Positions 1 through 9,742 of a DNA stretch of 64,000 nt are shown here, one piece after another. A model generated the notes under the pieces. It was not told the origin of the DNA. It saw nothing but the letters and a program-made list of their open reading frames with translations, and did no database searches. A program made the position numbers and the translations under genes. Every line of letters starts with the position of its first letter. Position 1 is the stretch's first letter. The stretch spans positions 310,001-374,000 of the forward strand of contig NZ_JAUSYY010000001.1 of the NCBI RefSeq assembly GCF_030817175.1, read 5' to 3'. This DNA is from Agromyces ramosus. Its GTDB lineage: Bacteria > Actinomycetota > Actinomycetes > Actinomycetales > Microbacteriaceae.

Positions 1-197
1 ACGAGGATGTGGCGCAGCTTGCGGCTGTCGAGCAGGGGGTCGTAGACGGGGAGGATCGCGCCGCCGGGGAGGCCGAAGACGTCGGTGATGCCGAGCATCT
101 CGAGCGAGCGGACGACCGCCTCGGCACCCGTCATCTCGACGGGCGCACCCGACGGCACGGGGGCGGGCGATGGCACGGGGTTGGATTCCGTGGACAT
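1..197 (-). CDS. ilvB: Acetolactate synthase large subunit, N-terminal fragment
   Basis: Only the first 65 codons lie in the window; the gene continues off the left edge. After a Pro/Ala-rich leader of about 20 residues ([11 protein letters not shown]...) the protein reads [15 protein letters not shown] and then [17 protein letters not shown]. That is the hallmark N-terminus of thiamine-diphosphate acetolactate synthases, which condense two pyruvates (or pyruvate and 2-ketobutyrate) in valine, leucine and isoleucine synthesis. The ATG at 197 is the only sensible start. It lies 42 nt downstream of the ilvD stop on the same strand, so ilvD-ilvB is probably one transcript. The family call is firm; the rest of the protein cannot be judged here. 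Confidence 0.93.
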   Translation of the reverse strand, partial: MSTESNPVPSPAPVPSGAPVEMTGAEAVVRSLEMLGITDVFGLPGGAILPVYDPLLDSRKLRHIL

Positions 198-239
198 TCG
201 GTTCCTGTTCTGCTGGACGGTCTGCGGTGAGCGCAGCAC

Positions 240-1934
240 TCAGCCCGTCGTGGCGCCTTCAGCGGCGGAGCGCACGAGCTTCGAGTACTTCGCGAGGACG
301 CCACGGGTATAGCGCGGGGGAAGCGGAGCCCAGCCTTCACGGCGGGCAGCCAGCTCGGCATCGTCGACCAGTAGGTCGATGGAACGAGCTGCGATATCGA
401 CCCGTATCAGATCACCATCGCGCACGAATGCAATCGGACCAGCGTCGACTGCTTCGGGTGCCAGATGGCCGATGCAGAGGCCGGTTGTGCCGCCTGAGAA
501 TCGACCGTCCGTCAAGAGTAGTACATCTTTGCCGAGCCCTGCGCCCTTGATGGCGGCGGTGATCGCGAGCATCTCCCGCATGCCGGGGCCGCCCTTCGGG
601 CCCTCGTAGCGGATCACGACGACGTCGCCGTGCTTGATGGCCCCTTCGGTGAGTGCGTCCATGGCGTCGCGCTCCCGCTCGAACACGCGGGCGGGGCCCT
701 CGAACGTCGCCGCGTCGAAGCCGGCGGTCTTCACGACGGCGCCCTCGGGTGCGAGCGAGCCGTGCAGGATCGTGAGCCCGCCGGTCTCGTGGATGGGGTT
801 GTCGAGCGTGCGCAGCACCTCGCCGTCGAGCGGCGGGATGTTCATCTCGGCGAGGTTCTCGGCAAGAGTCTTGCCCGTGACGGTGAGGGCGTCGCCATGC
901 ATCAGGCCTGCGTCGAGCAGCGCCTTCATGAGCACGGGGAGACCGCCGCGCCGGTCGACGTCGTTCATGACGTACTTGCCGAACGGCTTCAGGTCGCCGA
1001 TGTGCGGCACCTTCGAGCCGATGCGGTTGAAGTCGTCGAGGGTGAGCTCGACCTCGGCTTCGCGGGCGATCGCGAGCAGGTGGAGCACGATGTTCGTGGA
1101 GCCGCCGAGCGCCATGCCCACGGCGATCGCGTTCTCGAACGCCTCTTTCGTAAGGATCTGGCGAGCGGTGATGCCCAGGTTCAGCAGGTTCACGACCGCC
1201 TCGCCGGAGCGATGCGCGTAGTAGTCGCGGCGACGATCGGCGGATGCCGGTGAGGCCGACCCCGGCAGTGAGAGCCCGAGCGCCTCGGCGACCGAGGCCA
1301 TGGTGTTCGCGGTGTACATGCCGCCGCAGGCACCCTCGCCGGGAGCGAACGCGCACTCGATGCGGTGCGCGTCTTCGGCGCTCATGGTGCCGGCCTTGAC
1401 CGCGCCGACCGCCTCGAAGGAGTCAATGATCGTGATGTCCTTCTCGGTGCCGTCGGACAGCCGCACCCAGCCCGGGGCGATCGAGCCGGCGTAGAGGAAC
1501 ACCGAGGCGAGGTCGAGGCGGGCGGCCGCCATGAGCATGCCCGGGATCGACTTGTCGCAGCCGGCCAGCAGCACCGAGCCGTCGAGGCGCTCGGCCTGCA
1601 TGACGACCTCGACCGAGTCGGCGATGACCTCACGGGAGACGAGCGAGAAGTGCATGCCCTCGTGGCCCATCGAGATGCCGTCGGAGACCGAGACGGTGCC
1701 GAACTGCAGCGGGTATCCGCCGCCGCCGTGCACTCCCTCCTTCGCGGCCTGCGCGAGGCGGGCGAGCGAGAGGTTGCACGGGGTGATCTCGTTCCACGAG
1801 CTCGCGATGCCGATCTGCGGCTTCTGCCAGTCGGCATCGCCCATGCCGACCGCGCGGAGCATGCCCCGGCTCGTCATGGCCTCGATGCCGTCGGTGACGG
1901 TACGACTACGCGGTTTGGGATCGAACGGCGACAT
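240..1934 (-). CDS. ilvD: Dihydroxy-acid dehydratase
   Basis: A 564-residue, full-length dihydroxy-acid dehydratase, which removes water from 2,3-dihydroxy-3-methylbutanoate and 2,3-dihydroxy-3-methylpentanoate to give the keto acids before valine and isoleucine. The three iron-sulfur-cluster cysteines are visible: Cys53 (TPCNLSL), Cys126 ([10 protein letters not shown]) and Cys203 ([10 protein letters not shown]). The C-terminal beta-barrel motif [18 protein letters not shown] is present. The ATG at 1934 gives the usual [16 protein letters not shown] start. It sits directly upstream of ilvB on the same strand, so the two probably form an operon. Confidence 0.97.
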   Translation of the reverse strand: MSPFDPKPRSRTVTDGIEAMTSRGMLRAVGMGDADWQKPQIGIASSWNEITPCNLSLARLAQAAKEGVHGGGGYPLQFGTVSVSDGISMGHEGMHFSLVSREVIADSVEVVMQAERLDGSVLLAGCDKSIPGMLMAAARLDLASVFLYAGSIAPGWVRLSDGTEKDITIIDSFEAVGAVKAGTMSAEDAHRIECAFAPGEGACGGMYTANTMASVAEALGLSLPGSASPASADRRRDYYAHRSGEAVVNLLNLGITARQILTKEAFENAIAVGMALGGSTNIVLHLLAIAREAEVELTLDDFNRIGSKVPHIGDLKPFGKYVMNDVDRRGGLPVLMKALLDAGLMHGDALTVTGKTLAENLAEMNIPPLDGEVLRTLDNPIHETGGLTILHGSLAPEGAVVKTAGFDAATFEGPARVFERERDAMDALTEGAIKHGDVVVIRYEGPKGGPGMREMLAITAAIKGAGLGKDVLLLTDGRFSGGTTGLCIGHLAPEAVDAGPIAFVRDGDLIRVDIAARSIDLLVDDAELAARREGWAPLPPRYTRGVLAKYSKLVRSAAEGATTG

Positions 1935-1943
1935 GGAACGAGT

Positions 1944-4190
1944 CTATGGCCAGCGCGTCGAGCCTCCGCGCGCGGTATCACGGTCGTCGGCGAGGTGCTC
2001 GAGGAGCTCGGCGACGTCTTCCGGACTGCGCACCCGGTAGGCCGCAAGCGACCGGCCCTGCCCCACCTTCACGCCGACGTCGTCGGTCTCGAGGGCGGCG
2101 AACGCGTCTTCGTCGGTCACGTCGTCGCCGACGTAGAAGACCGCGCTCGCACCGGCGTGCTGCCGGAGGCGCGTGAGCGCCTCGCCCTTGTCGCTCGGTC
2201 GCACCGAGAACTCGAGCACGCCCTTGCCGCTCTTCAGGCTGAGCTCGGGGATCTCGCGCTCGACCCGTTCGCGGGCGACGCGTTGCAGGTCGGCGGCGAC
2301 GTTCGCCGCCACCCGCCGGGTGTGCAGCGCCTGCCCGGCCGGCTTCCACTCGACCCAGGCGCCCTCGGCCCCTGATGCGACCTCTTCGAGGATGCGGGTC
2401 AGCCGTTCGAGCGCGGCGAGCTCGGCGTCGCGGAGGTCGATCGTCACGCCGCCCGTGTCGAGTTGCAGCTCGACCCCGTGCGAACCGCTCAGCAGGGTGC
2501 CGTGCGGCGGGTCGGCGACCTCCCGCAGGCTCTCGAGCGAACGACCCGACACGATCGCCACGCGCGTGTCGTCGGACGCGGCCAGCCGCTCGATCGCCGA
2601 GCGCGCCCGATTGGTGGCGCGCGCATCTTCGGGACGGTCGACGAGCGGGGCGAGCGTGCCGTCGAAGTCGAGCGCGACGAGCAGCCGCTCGGCGGTCGCG
2701 ATGCCGGCGACCGCGGCGTCGAGGCTCTCGGGAATGCCCGGCGCGATGATGCCGGCGCCCGTGAGCGTCTTCAGGAAGGTCGCCGACCAGTTCGCGACGT
2801 CGTTCTCGCGGACCCGCCTGCGAAGCGCCCGCATGCGCCGCGAGCGTTCGCGGCGCGGCATCTCGACGGCCTCGACCATGGCGTCCTTCAGCCCGTCAAT
2901 GTCGTGCGGGTTCACGAGCACGGCCTGGCGGAGCTCATCGGATGCCCCGGTGAACTCGCTGAGCAGCAGCACGCCGTCTTCGTCGAACCGGCAGGCGACG
3001 TACTCCTTGGCGACGAGGTTCATGCCGTCGCGCAGCGCGGTGACGAGCATCACGTCGGCGGCGAGGTAGAGCGCCACCATCTCTTCACGCGGATACCCGT
3101 GGTGGAGGTACGCGATGGCCTGGTGTCCGAGGGTCGAGTAGTCGCCGTTGAGGCGGCCGACCATGAGCTCGATCTCGTCGCGGAGCTGCCGATACGTCTC
3201 GACGCGCTCGCGAGACGGGCTGGCCACCTGCACGAGGGTCACGCCCTGCACCGACATCCGCTCGTCTCGAAGCAGCTCGCCGAACGCCTTCAGTCGGTGG
3301 CGGATGCCCTTCGTGTAGTCGAGGCGGTCGACACCGAGCATGATCACCTCGGGGTTGCCGAGGCTTTCGCGGATCTCGCGCGCCCGCGCCTGCACCTCGG
3401 GGCGCCGGGCGATCTCCTCGAAGCCCGCGGCGTCGATCGAGATCGGGAAGTGCCGGGCGACGACGTGGCGCACCTCGCCGGTGGCGTCGGGGACGTCGAT
3501 GACGCTCCCGCGCGTCGCATAGCCGAACAGGCGGCGCACGGCGCGCGTGAAGTTGCCGGCGTCGGCCGCCCGCTGGAAACCGATGACGTCGGCGCCGAGC
3601 AGCCCGTCGACGACCTGCCGCCGCCACGGGAGCTGCGAGTAGATGCCGTATGCCGGGAACGGGATGTGATTGAAGAACCCGATCACGAGGTCGGGACGGC
3701 TCTCACGGAGCATCCGCGGCACCAGTTGCAACTGGTAGTCCTGCACCCACACGACGGCGCCCGGGGATGCCGCGCGCGCCGCCGCCTCGGCGAAGCGCCG
3801 GTTCACGCGCACGTAGGACTCCCACCATTCGCGGTGGAACGTGGGCGGCGCGATCACGTCGTGGTAGAGCGGCCAGAGGGTGTCGTTGGAGAACCCCTCG
3901 TAGTACTCCTCGAGCTCGGCGGCCGACAGCGGCACGGGGATGATCGAGATGCCGTCGTGCTCGAACGGGTCGAACTCGCGGTCGGCCACGCCGGTCCAGC
4001 CGATCCACGCTCCGTCGGCGGCGCGCATGACGGGCTCGAGGGCGGTGACGAGGCCGCCGGGCGAGCTCTTCCACCGTGTCTCGCCGCCCGGACCCTCGTC
4101 GTAGTCGACCGGGAGTCGGTTCGAGACCACGAGCATGTCGTAGGCGGCATCGACGTACAGGTCGTCGCGGATCGGTTCAGGGGCGTGCAT
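1944..4190 (-). CDS. otsAB: Bifunctional trehalose-6-phosphate synthase/phosphatase (OtsA-OtsB fusion)
   Basis: A 748-residue protein with two catalytic modules. Residues 15-480 are a GT20 trehalose-6-phosphate synthase: N-terminal LVVSNRLPVDY, WVQDYQLQLVPRMLR, IGFFNHIPFPAYGI, VDRLDYTKGIRHRLKAF, and RDGMNLVAKEYVACR near the end. Residues 500-735 are a HAD-type phosphatase: DFDGTLAPL at about 508-516, SGRSLESLREV, and FYVGDDVTDEDAF. One polypeptide could thus make trehalose from UDP- or GDP-glucose and glucose-6-phosphate. The ATG at 4190 has a GGAGGGA ribosome site about 10 nt upstream. It lies 9 nt before ilvD on the same strand. The GH15 enzyme at 43-45 kb could be the degrading counterpart. 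Symbol used descriptively for the fusion. Confidence 0.93.
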   Translation of the reverse strand: MHAPEPIRDDLYVDAAYDMLVVSNRLPVDYDEGPGGETRWKSSPGGLVTALEPVMRAADGAWIGWTGVADREFDPFEHDGISIIPVPLSAAELEEYYEGFSNDTLWPLYHDVIAPPTFHREWWESYVRVNRRFAEAAARAASPGAVVWVQDYQLQLVPRMLRESRPDLVIGFFNHIPFPAYGIYSQLPWRRQVVDGLLGADVIGFQRAADAGNFTRAVRRLFGYATRGSVIDVPDATGEVRHVVARHFPISIDAAGFEEIARRPEVQARAREIRESLGNPEVIMLGVDRLDYTKGIRHRLKAFGELLRDERMSVQGVTLVQVASPSRERVETYRQLRDEIELMVGRLNGDYSTLGHQAIAYLHHGYPREEMVALYLAADVMLVTALRDGMNLVAKEYVACRFDEDGVLLLSEFTGASDELRQAVLVNPHDIDGLKDAMVEAVEMPRRERSRRMRALRRRVRENDVANWSATFLKTLTGAGIIAPGIPESLDAAVAGIATAERLLVALDFDGTLAPLVDRPEDARATNRARSAIERLAASDDTRVAIVSGRSLESLREVADPPHGTLLSGSHGVELQLDTGGVTIDLRDAELAALERLTRILEEVASGAEGAWVEWKPAGQALHTRRVAANVAADLQRVARERVEREIPELSLKSGKGVLEFSVRPSDKGEALTRLRQHAGASAVFYVGDDVTDEDAFAALETDDVGVKVGQGRSLAAYRVRSPEDVAELLEHLADDRDTARGGSTRWP

Positions 4191-4220
4191 ATGACGGATG
4201 TCCCTCCAGGCGCTTCGTTC

Positions 4221-4226
4221 AGGCTA
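4221..4226 (-). promoter_or_regulatory. Putative -10 element of the trehalose synthase gene
   Basis: TAGCCT on the minus strand, about 30 nt upstream of the ATG at 4190, with the GGAGGGA ribosome site (4201-4207) between them. It fits the TANNNT pattern seen repeatedly in this window. No clear -35 was recognised. Confidence 0.35.
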
Positions 4227-4263
4227 ACAGCCGGACTCGAGGCCCCGGGAACCCCTCCGCGGC

Positions 4264-6225
4264 TCAGCCGAGGGCGGCTGCGGCGAACCCGATCGAGCGG
4301 ATGCCCCGGCGCCTGCCGACCACGACGGCCGTGCCGATCACGCCCACGAGCCCGAACAGCGCCAGCACACCGGCAGCGGTCGCGACCGCTCCCCCGGCCG
4401 CTCCAGCGACGATGAGCTGCATGCCCTGGACCGCCCACGTGAGCGGCAGGAACGGGCTGATCACCTGATAGGGGCCACTCAGCACCTCGACCGGGTAGAG
4501 CCCGCCTGACGCGGTCAGCTGCAGGGCGACGAGCACGAGCGAGACGAGCAGTCCCGCGCGGCCGAGCCACACCGTGAGGAACGCGTGCAGCACGGTGAAC
4601 ACGAGCGCGAGCAGTGCGGCGAACGCGAGCGTCTGCGGCAGGACGGTCCACGCGACGCCGAGCGCGCCGTGCAGGAGCAGCACCACGGCGACGGCCTGCG
4701 CGAGAGCGAGGAGGCCGGCGCGTGCGAGTGTCCGCGCGACGAGTCCGCCCGTCGAGGCCGTGCTGCGCAGCACTTCGCGCCCGAACGGGCGGAAGACGAG
4801 GAAGAGCGCCATCGCGCCGAGCCACAGGCCGATCGGCACGAAGAGCATGCCGATGACCTCGCCGGTCGAGCCGATCTCGTGGTCGCGCGCCGCGTGGACC
4901 GTGACGGGTTCGGCGACGACGTCGGCGGTGGTGGCGGCGTCGATGTCGGTGAGCGTCTTCGCCTGCTCGGCCCCGGTGGTGAGCCCATCGGCGAGGGTCG
5001 TCGCGCCGCCGGCGAGCTGGGTGGCGCCGGTCGCGGCATCCGCTGCCCCGCCGTGGAGCGCGCCGAGACCGCCCGCGAGCTCGTCGATGCCGACGGCGAG
5101 GGAATCGATGCCCGAGGCGAGCTCGGCGCCGCCCGTGCGGAGGCCCTCCGACCCGCCGGCAAGCTGTTGTGCGCCGCCTGAGAGCTGCGTGATGCCGCTC
5201 TCGAGGGCCGGCAGGCCGGCAGCGCCCTGGGCGAGCGGACCGCCCTGCCCGGCGACGGCGGTCAGCCTGCCACTGACGGTCGCGAGCTCCGTGTAGAGCG
5301 CGGGCAGCGCTGCGTCGTCACTCGCATTCGCGAGAATTCGCGCGGTGACATCGGCGAGCTGGGCGCTGGAACCGTCGACGGCGGTCGTGTAGCCGCCGAT
5401 GCCGGTGCCGAGCGCGCCGAGGCCGGTCGTGCCGGTCGCGAGCTGGGAGAGCCCGCCGGCGATGCCGTCGACCCCGGTGGTGTACTGCGCGACGCCGTCG
5501 GCGTAGGCGGCAGCACCGTCGGCGGTCGCCGACGCGCCGTTCGCGGCATCCGTCGCCCCCGAGGCGGCCGAGGCGACGCCGCTCGACAGCGTGCCGAGCC
5601 CTCCGGCCAGCGAGCCCGCTCCCGACGAGAGCTGCGTCGCACCGTCGGCGGCGTCGCCGAGCGCGCCGCCCATCGTCGCGAGGTTCGTGTAGAAGCCCTC
5701 GAGGTACTGGGCGGTGAGCTCGCGCCCGAACGTCGCCGACATCGCGTCGCCGACCGCCTGCGCCGCCGAGCCCGCGAGGTACGCGTGCGCGTCGTCGGTA
5801 CGGATGTCGAGGTTCGCCTTCACCGGCGCCTCGCCGGAGAGCGAGGTGACCGACTCCGAGAAGTCGGCGGGGATGGTGAGCACCGCGTAGGCGTCACCCG
5901 AGGCGAGGAGCTCCGCGGCCTCGTCGTCGTTCGAGATGGTCCACTGGAAGCCCGACGTGTCGGGGTCGGTGAGCTCCGTCACGAGCTGCCGCCCGGCGAG
6001 CACGGGCTGCTCGGTGCCATCGGGCAGCGTCATCGTGACCATCTCGTCGTTGTTCACGACGACGGCCGGAACCGACTCGAGGTTGTCGCCCGAGTTGCCG
6101 AGCGCGCCCGAGACGAGGCCGGCGACCGCGAGCGGCACGGCGATCACGGCGGCGACGAGCACGCCGTAGCGCACCCGGCGCTGCGCGGGGGTCGAGCCGA
6201 AGAGGCGGGACAGTCGGGTGCTCAT
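4264..6225 (-). CDS. YhgE/Pip family membrane protein (ABC-2-like permease)
   Basis: A 653-residue membrane protein. One N-terminal membrane helix (VLVAAVIAVPLAVAGLV) is followed by the typical YhgE/Pip stretch with VVNNDE and LVTELTDP, a large extracytoplasmic region rich in degenerate LAxGAxxLA-type repeats (about residues 200-440), and a C-terminal block of about five helices. YhgE/Pip proteins are related to ABC-2 permeases and are known as phage-infection proteins and export components; their substrate is generally unknown. The ORF extends much further upstream, but that part is out-of-frame shadow of the MMPL gene. The ATG at 6225 overlaps the MMPL stop as ATGA, so translation is coupled. 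Last gene of a tetR-mmpL-yhgE operon. Confidence 0.88.
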   Translation of the reverse strand: MSTRLSRLFGSTPAQRRVRYGVLVAAVIAVPLAVAGLVSGALGNSGDNLESVPAVVVNNDEMVTMTLPDGTEQPVLAGRQLVTELTDPDTSGFQWTISNDDEAAELLASGDAYAVLTIPADFSESVTSLSGEAPVKANLDIRTDDAHAYLAGSAAQAVGDAMSATFGRELTAQYLEGFYTNLATMGGALGDAADGATQLSSGAGSLAGGLGTLSSGVASAASGATDAANGASATADGAAAYADGVAQYTTGVDGIAGGLSQLATGTTGLGALGTGIGGYTTAVDGSSAQLADVTARILANASDDAALPALYTELATVSGRLTAVAGQGGPLAQGAAGLPALESGITQLSGGAQQLAGGSEGLRTGGAELASGIDSLAVGIDELAGGLGALHGGAADAATGATQLAGGATTLADGLTTGAEQAKTLTDIDAATTADVVAEPVTVHAARDHEIGSTGEVIGMLFVPIGLWLGAMALFLVFRPFGREVLRSTASTGGLVARTLARAGLLALAQAVAVVLLLHGALGVAWTVLPQTLAFAALLALVFTVLHAFLTVWLGRAGLLVSLVLVALQLTASGGLYPVEVLSGPYQVISPFLPLTWAVQGMQLIVAGAAGGAVATAAGVLALFGLVGVIGTAVVVGRRRGIRSIGFAAAALG

Positions 6226-9110
6226 CGGAGGGCCTCCTCGGCGGCGGAAACGGGGTGAAGGGTGCGGATGCCACGAGCCGCGAGCTCGGGCGAGGCATCG
6301 GGCGTGACGGCGGCCGGCCCCAGACCGACGATCATCGTGACGGTCGCCGGCACGAGCGTGGCGATGGCCCGCCAGAGCTCGCCGCTGCCGGCGCCGGGGT
6401 CGTCGTCGAGGTCGATCGCGATGAGCCTGGGGCGCTCGGCGAGCGCCGCGGCGAGCGCGACGAGCGTGCGTGCCTCGACGCCGAGCGCGGCCAGCGGGGT
6501 GTCGGCGTCGAACCGCGGACCGTCGGGCCCGTGACCCGCGGCGGTCGCGGCACGGTCGCTCCACGAGCGCACGAGCGACGCCGACGGACCAAGGCGGTAC
6601 CAGGCGCGCGTGGCGTCGAGGCGGGCGGCGATGAGCTCGCCGACGGTGCCGCCGGCCGAGGCATCCGTCGAGACCTCCGCGATCGCGACCCGGCGCATCA
6701 CCCCGCCTGAGCCGGTGGGGAGCGGCGTGCCGAGCACCGCGAGGCGCCCGGAGACGGGCGCAAGGCGGCCGGCCACGGTCGCGGCCACGACGCGGCGATC
6801 GACGGGGTCGCCCTGGACGACGAGCACGCCGCCGACGGGGACCTCGACACCGAGCGGGCCGATGGGGCGTTCGGGCAGGCCGAAGACCGCGTCGTCGGCG
6901 TTGATCGCCGCGGGCCGGCCGGCCGCCCAGCGCTCCTGCTCGAGGTGGGCGCGCAGGCCCTCGCCCTCGATGTCGACGTTCGGCAGGCGCTTCTCGAGCC
7001 ACTTCGGCAGCCACCAGGCGCCCTTGCCCGCGAGCGCCATCGCGGCCGGCACGAGGGTCATGCGCACGAGGAACGCGTCGAAGGCGACGCCGATCGCGAG
7101 CGCGAACGCGATGCCCTTGATCACTCCGGACCCTTCGGGGACGAACGCGAAGAAGACGAAGAACATGATGAGCGCCGCCGCGGTCACGACGCGGGCGGCG
7201 TGCTGGAAGCCGTGCACGATCGCCTTGCGCGGCTCGCCCGTCTTGACGAACTCTTCACGCATGCCCGAGACGAGGAACACCTCGTAGTCCATGGCGAGGC
7301 CGAAGAGCACCGCGAGGAGCAGGATCGGCAGGAAGCTCAGGATCGGCCCGGGCTGGACGTCGAGGAGTTCGGCGAACCACCCCCACTGGAAGATCGCGAC
7401 GGTCGCGCCGATCGCGGCGAACGCCGAGAGCAGGAAGCCGAGCGCCGCCTTGATCGGCACGAAGATCGAGCGGAACACGAGCAGGAGCAGGAGGATCGAG
7501 AGGCCCACGACGATGAGCGCGAACGGCACGAGCGCGTCGTTCAGGCGGTTGGAGATGTCGATCGTCACCGCGGTGTAGCCGGTCACCGCGATCGGCGTGC
7601 CGTAGTCGGCCGCGATCTCGGGAGCGAACTCGCGGATGCGCTCGACGACGGCCTTCGTCTCGGGCGAATCGGGGGCGCTCTCGGGGATGACCTGGATGAT
7701 CGCCGTGTCGGCGGTCTCGTTCGGCAGGCCCTCGCCCACGAACGCGACGTCGTCGAGTTCGGCGATGCGCGCACCGACCGCATCGAGGTCGTCGAAGATG
7801 TCGGTGGTCTGCGTGATGTCGACGGTCACGGTGAGGGGCCCGTTGTAGCCGGGCCCGAACCCGTTCTCGATCAGCTCGAACGCCTCGCGTTGCGTGGAGC
7901 CCTCTGGCTCGGATGCCCCGCTCGGGAGGTTCAGGTCGAGGCTCGCGGCCGGGATCGCCGCCGCGCCGAGGAGACCGACGACGATGACGAGGAAGACCAC
8001 GGGCGCCTTCAGCACGAGGTCGACCCAGCGCCGCCCCATGGTGCGCTTGCCGGTGTCGTCGTCGGCGTTGGCGCGGCGATGCGCGCGGCTGCCGGGCTTC
8101 GGCACGAGGCGCCTGCCGAACACGCCCATGAGCGCGGGCAGGAGCGTCACGGCGCCGGCGACGGCGATGAGCACCGCGAAGGCCGCGGCCACGCCCATGA
8201 CGCTGAGGAACGGGATGCCCACGATCAGCAGGCCGAGCAGCGCGATGATGACGGTGAGCCCCGCGAAGACGACCGCGCCGCCCGCGGTCGCGACCGCCTC
8301 GGCCGCACTCTCCTCAGGGTCTGCTCCGCGGGCGAGTTGCGTTCGATGGCGCGACAGGATGAAGAGGGCGTAGTCGATGCCGACCGCGAGGCCGATCATG
8401 ACCGCCAGCATGGGGGCGGTGCTCGACACGGTGGTGAACGCCGCGGTCAGTGAGATCCCGCCGAACGCGGCGGCGACGCCGACGAGTGCGGTGAGCAGCG
8501 GCATGCCGGCCGAGAGCAGCGAGCCGAAGGTGATGAGCAGCACGACGCCCGCGAACAGCACGCCGAAGACCTCGGTGATGGTGAGGCCGAAGGTGGTGTC
8601 CTGGAACACCTCGCCGCCGAAGGCGACGGTGAGGCCTGCGTCACGACCCGGGTCGCCGGTGGCCGTGACGGCCTCGACCGACTCGGGCGTGACGTCGGTG
8701 GTGGGGCCGTCGAACTGCACCTGGATGTAGGCGGTGCGCGCATCGTCGGAGACCTGGTCGCCCGCGTACTCGTCGAACGGCCCGAGCACGTTCGCGACGC
8801 CGTCGACCTGCTCGAGCCCGGCCTCCATGGCCGCGATCGCGCTGCGGTACGGCTCGGATTCGACGGATGCCCCATCTGGCGCCTCGACGACGGCCTTCGC
8901 CGATGCGCCAGACGTCTGCGGGAACACGGCGGCGAGCTGGTCGATCGCCGTCTGCGACTCGGTGCCGGGGATCGCGTAGGACTCCTGGAGCTGGCCGCCG
9001 AGCCCGAGCCCGGCGCCGAGGAGCGCGCCGAGTGCGAGCACCCAGGCGGCGATGACGTACCAGGCCCGCCGGAAAGCGAACCGGCCGATGCGGTGGAGGA
9101 GGAGTGCCAC
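6222..9110 (-). CDS. MMPL/RND-family transporter with C-terminal degenerate ABC-ATPase-like domain
   Basis: 962 residues from a GTG start at 9110. Residues 1 to about 700 are a complete MMPL transporter: an N-terminal helix, two extracellular domains and two membrane blocks with GLAVGIDYALFILSRHR and GLAMDYEVFLVSGMREEF, the conserved Asp-Tyr pairs expected for proton coupling. After a short linker, residues about 735-962 resemble an ABC nucleotide-binding domain whose motifs have decayed. The Walker A loop is replaced by VQGDPVDRRVV, the LSGGQ position reads LGVEART, and Walker B reads LIAIDLDDD without the catalytic Glu. The domain is therefore unlikely to hydrolyse ATP. The tetR gene ends 11 nt upstream, and the stop overlaps the yhgE start. 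Likely exports a lipid or hydrophobic compound; substrate unknown. Confidence 0.9.
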   Translation of the reverse strand: MALLLHRIGRFAFRRAWYVIAAWVLALGALLGAGLGLGGQLQESYAIPGTESQTAIDQLAAVFPQTSGASAKAVVEAPDGASVESEPYRSAIAAMEAGLEQVDGVANVLGPFDEYAGDQVSDDARTAYIQVQFDGPTTDVTPESVEAVTATGDPGRDAGLTVAFGGEVFQDTTFGLTITEVFGVLFAGVVLLITFGSLLSAGMPLLTALVGVAAAFGGISLTAAFTTVSSTAPMLAVMIGLAVGIDYALFILSRHRTQLARGADPEESAAEAVATAGGAVVFAGLTVIIALLGLLIVGIPFLSVMGVAAAFAVLIAVAGAVTLLPALMGVFGRRLVPKPGSRAHRRANADDDTGKRTMGRRWVDLVLKAPVVFLVIVVGLLGAAAIPAASLDLNLPSGASEPEGSTQREAFELIENGFGPGYNGPLTVTVDITQTTDIFDDLDAVGARIAELDDVAFVGEGLPNETADTAIIQVIPESAPDSPETKAVVERIREFAPEIAADYGTPIAVTGYTAVTIDISNRLNDALVPFALIVVGLSILLLLLVFRSIFVPIKAALGFLLSAFAAIGATVAIFQWGWFAELLDVQPGPILSFLPILLLAVLFGLAMDYEVFLVSGMREEFVKTGEPRKAIVHGFQHAARVVTAAALIMFFVFFAFVPEGSGVIKGIAFALAIGVAFDAFLVRMTLVPAAMALAGKGAWWLPKWLEKRLPNVDIEGEGLRAHLEQERWAAGRPAAINADDAVFGLPERPIGPLGVEVPVGGVLVVQGDPVDRRVVAATVAGRLAPVSGRLAVLGTPLPTGSGGVMRRVAIAEVSTDASAGGTVGELIAARLDATRAWYRLGPSASLVRSWSDRAATAAGHGPDGPRFDADTPLAALGVEARTLVALAAALAERPRLIAIDLDDDPGAGSGELWRAIATLVPATVTMIVGLGPAAVTPDASPELAARGIRTLHPVSAAEEALR

Positions 9111-9121
9111 GGGTGTGTCTC

Positions 9122-9727
9122 TCAGTCGTTGCGAGGGCGGGCAGCGGGGTGCGCGGGGGCGAGGAGTTCGGCGAGCACGGCGCGCATCGCCACCTGCATC
9201 TCGTCGTCGGCGAGCAGCTGGTCGTCGTCGACGAACGAGCGGCCGGCCGTGAGCAGGAATGCCGCGCCGCCGAGCGCGACGCCGAATCGCACCTGGTCGG
9301 TCACGCTCTCGCGCTGGTCGCTGATGGCCTCGGCGAGCCGGCGGACCGCCGCGTTCGCCCTGGCGATGATCGGCAGGTGGGAGAGGCTCGGCCCCTGGAT
9401 GATGAAGACGTGCACGGCCTGCCGATTCTCGATGAGCAGGTCGACGATGCGGTCGACGAGCCGCCGGCGACGTTCGCTCGAGCGACCGGAGATGAAGTCG
9501 TCGAGCACGGCCTCGAACTCGGCGATGGCCGGCTCGATCGCCGCCTCGAGCAGGGCTTCCTTGGAGGCGTAGTGGTAGAGCACGCTCGATTTGGAGTAGC
9601 CGGCACGGTCGGCGATGTGCTGCAGCGACGAGGCGGCGAAGCCGACGGTCGCGAATTGCTCGAGGGCGGTCGCGCGCAGCTCTTCACTGGCGCGCACGCG
9701 GGACGACGGTTGGGCATCGGCTGGCAT
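9122..9727 (-). CDS. TetR-family transcriptional regulator
   Basis: 201 residues from the ATG at 9727. The N-terminal helix-turn-helix is clear: RATALEQFATVGFAASSLQHIADRAGYSKSSVLYHYASKEALL, followed by a helical ligand-binding domain. An upstream in-frame GTG at 9766 would extend the protein, but the extra codons would lie across two palindromic operator-like sites, so the shorter start is preferred. It is the first gene of a minus-strand operon with the MMPL transporter and YhgE protein. Both operators lie directly upstream, so autoregulation and control of the exporter by a small ligand are the likely roles. Confidence 0.92.
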   Translation of the reverse strand: MPADAQPSSRVRASEELRATALEQFATVGFAASSLQHIADRAGYSKSSVLYHYASKEALLEAAIEPAIAEFEAVLDDFISGRSSERRRRLVDRIVDLLIENRQAVHVFIIQGPSLSHLPIIARANAAVRRLAEAISDQRESVTDQVRFGVALGGAAFLLTAGRSFVDDDQLLADDEMQVAMRAVLAELLAPAHPAARPRND

Positions 9728-9742
9728 GACCTCGACCGTACT

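Noticed and set aside
2463..4415. Long plus-strand ORF (650 codons) opposite the trehalose gene
   Set aside because: It mirrors the real minus-strand OtsA-OtsB gene; its translation is low-complexity His/Arg/Asp/Glu without any family motif, as expected from antisense of high-GC coding DNA.
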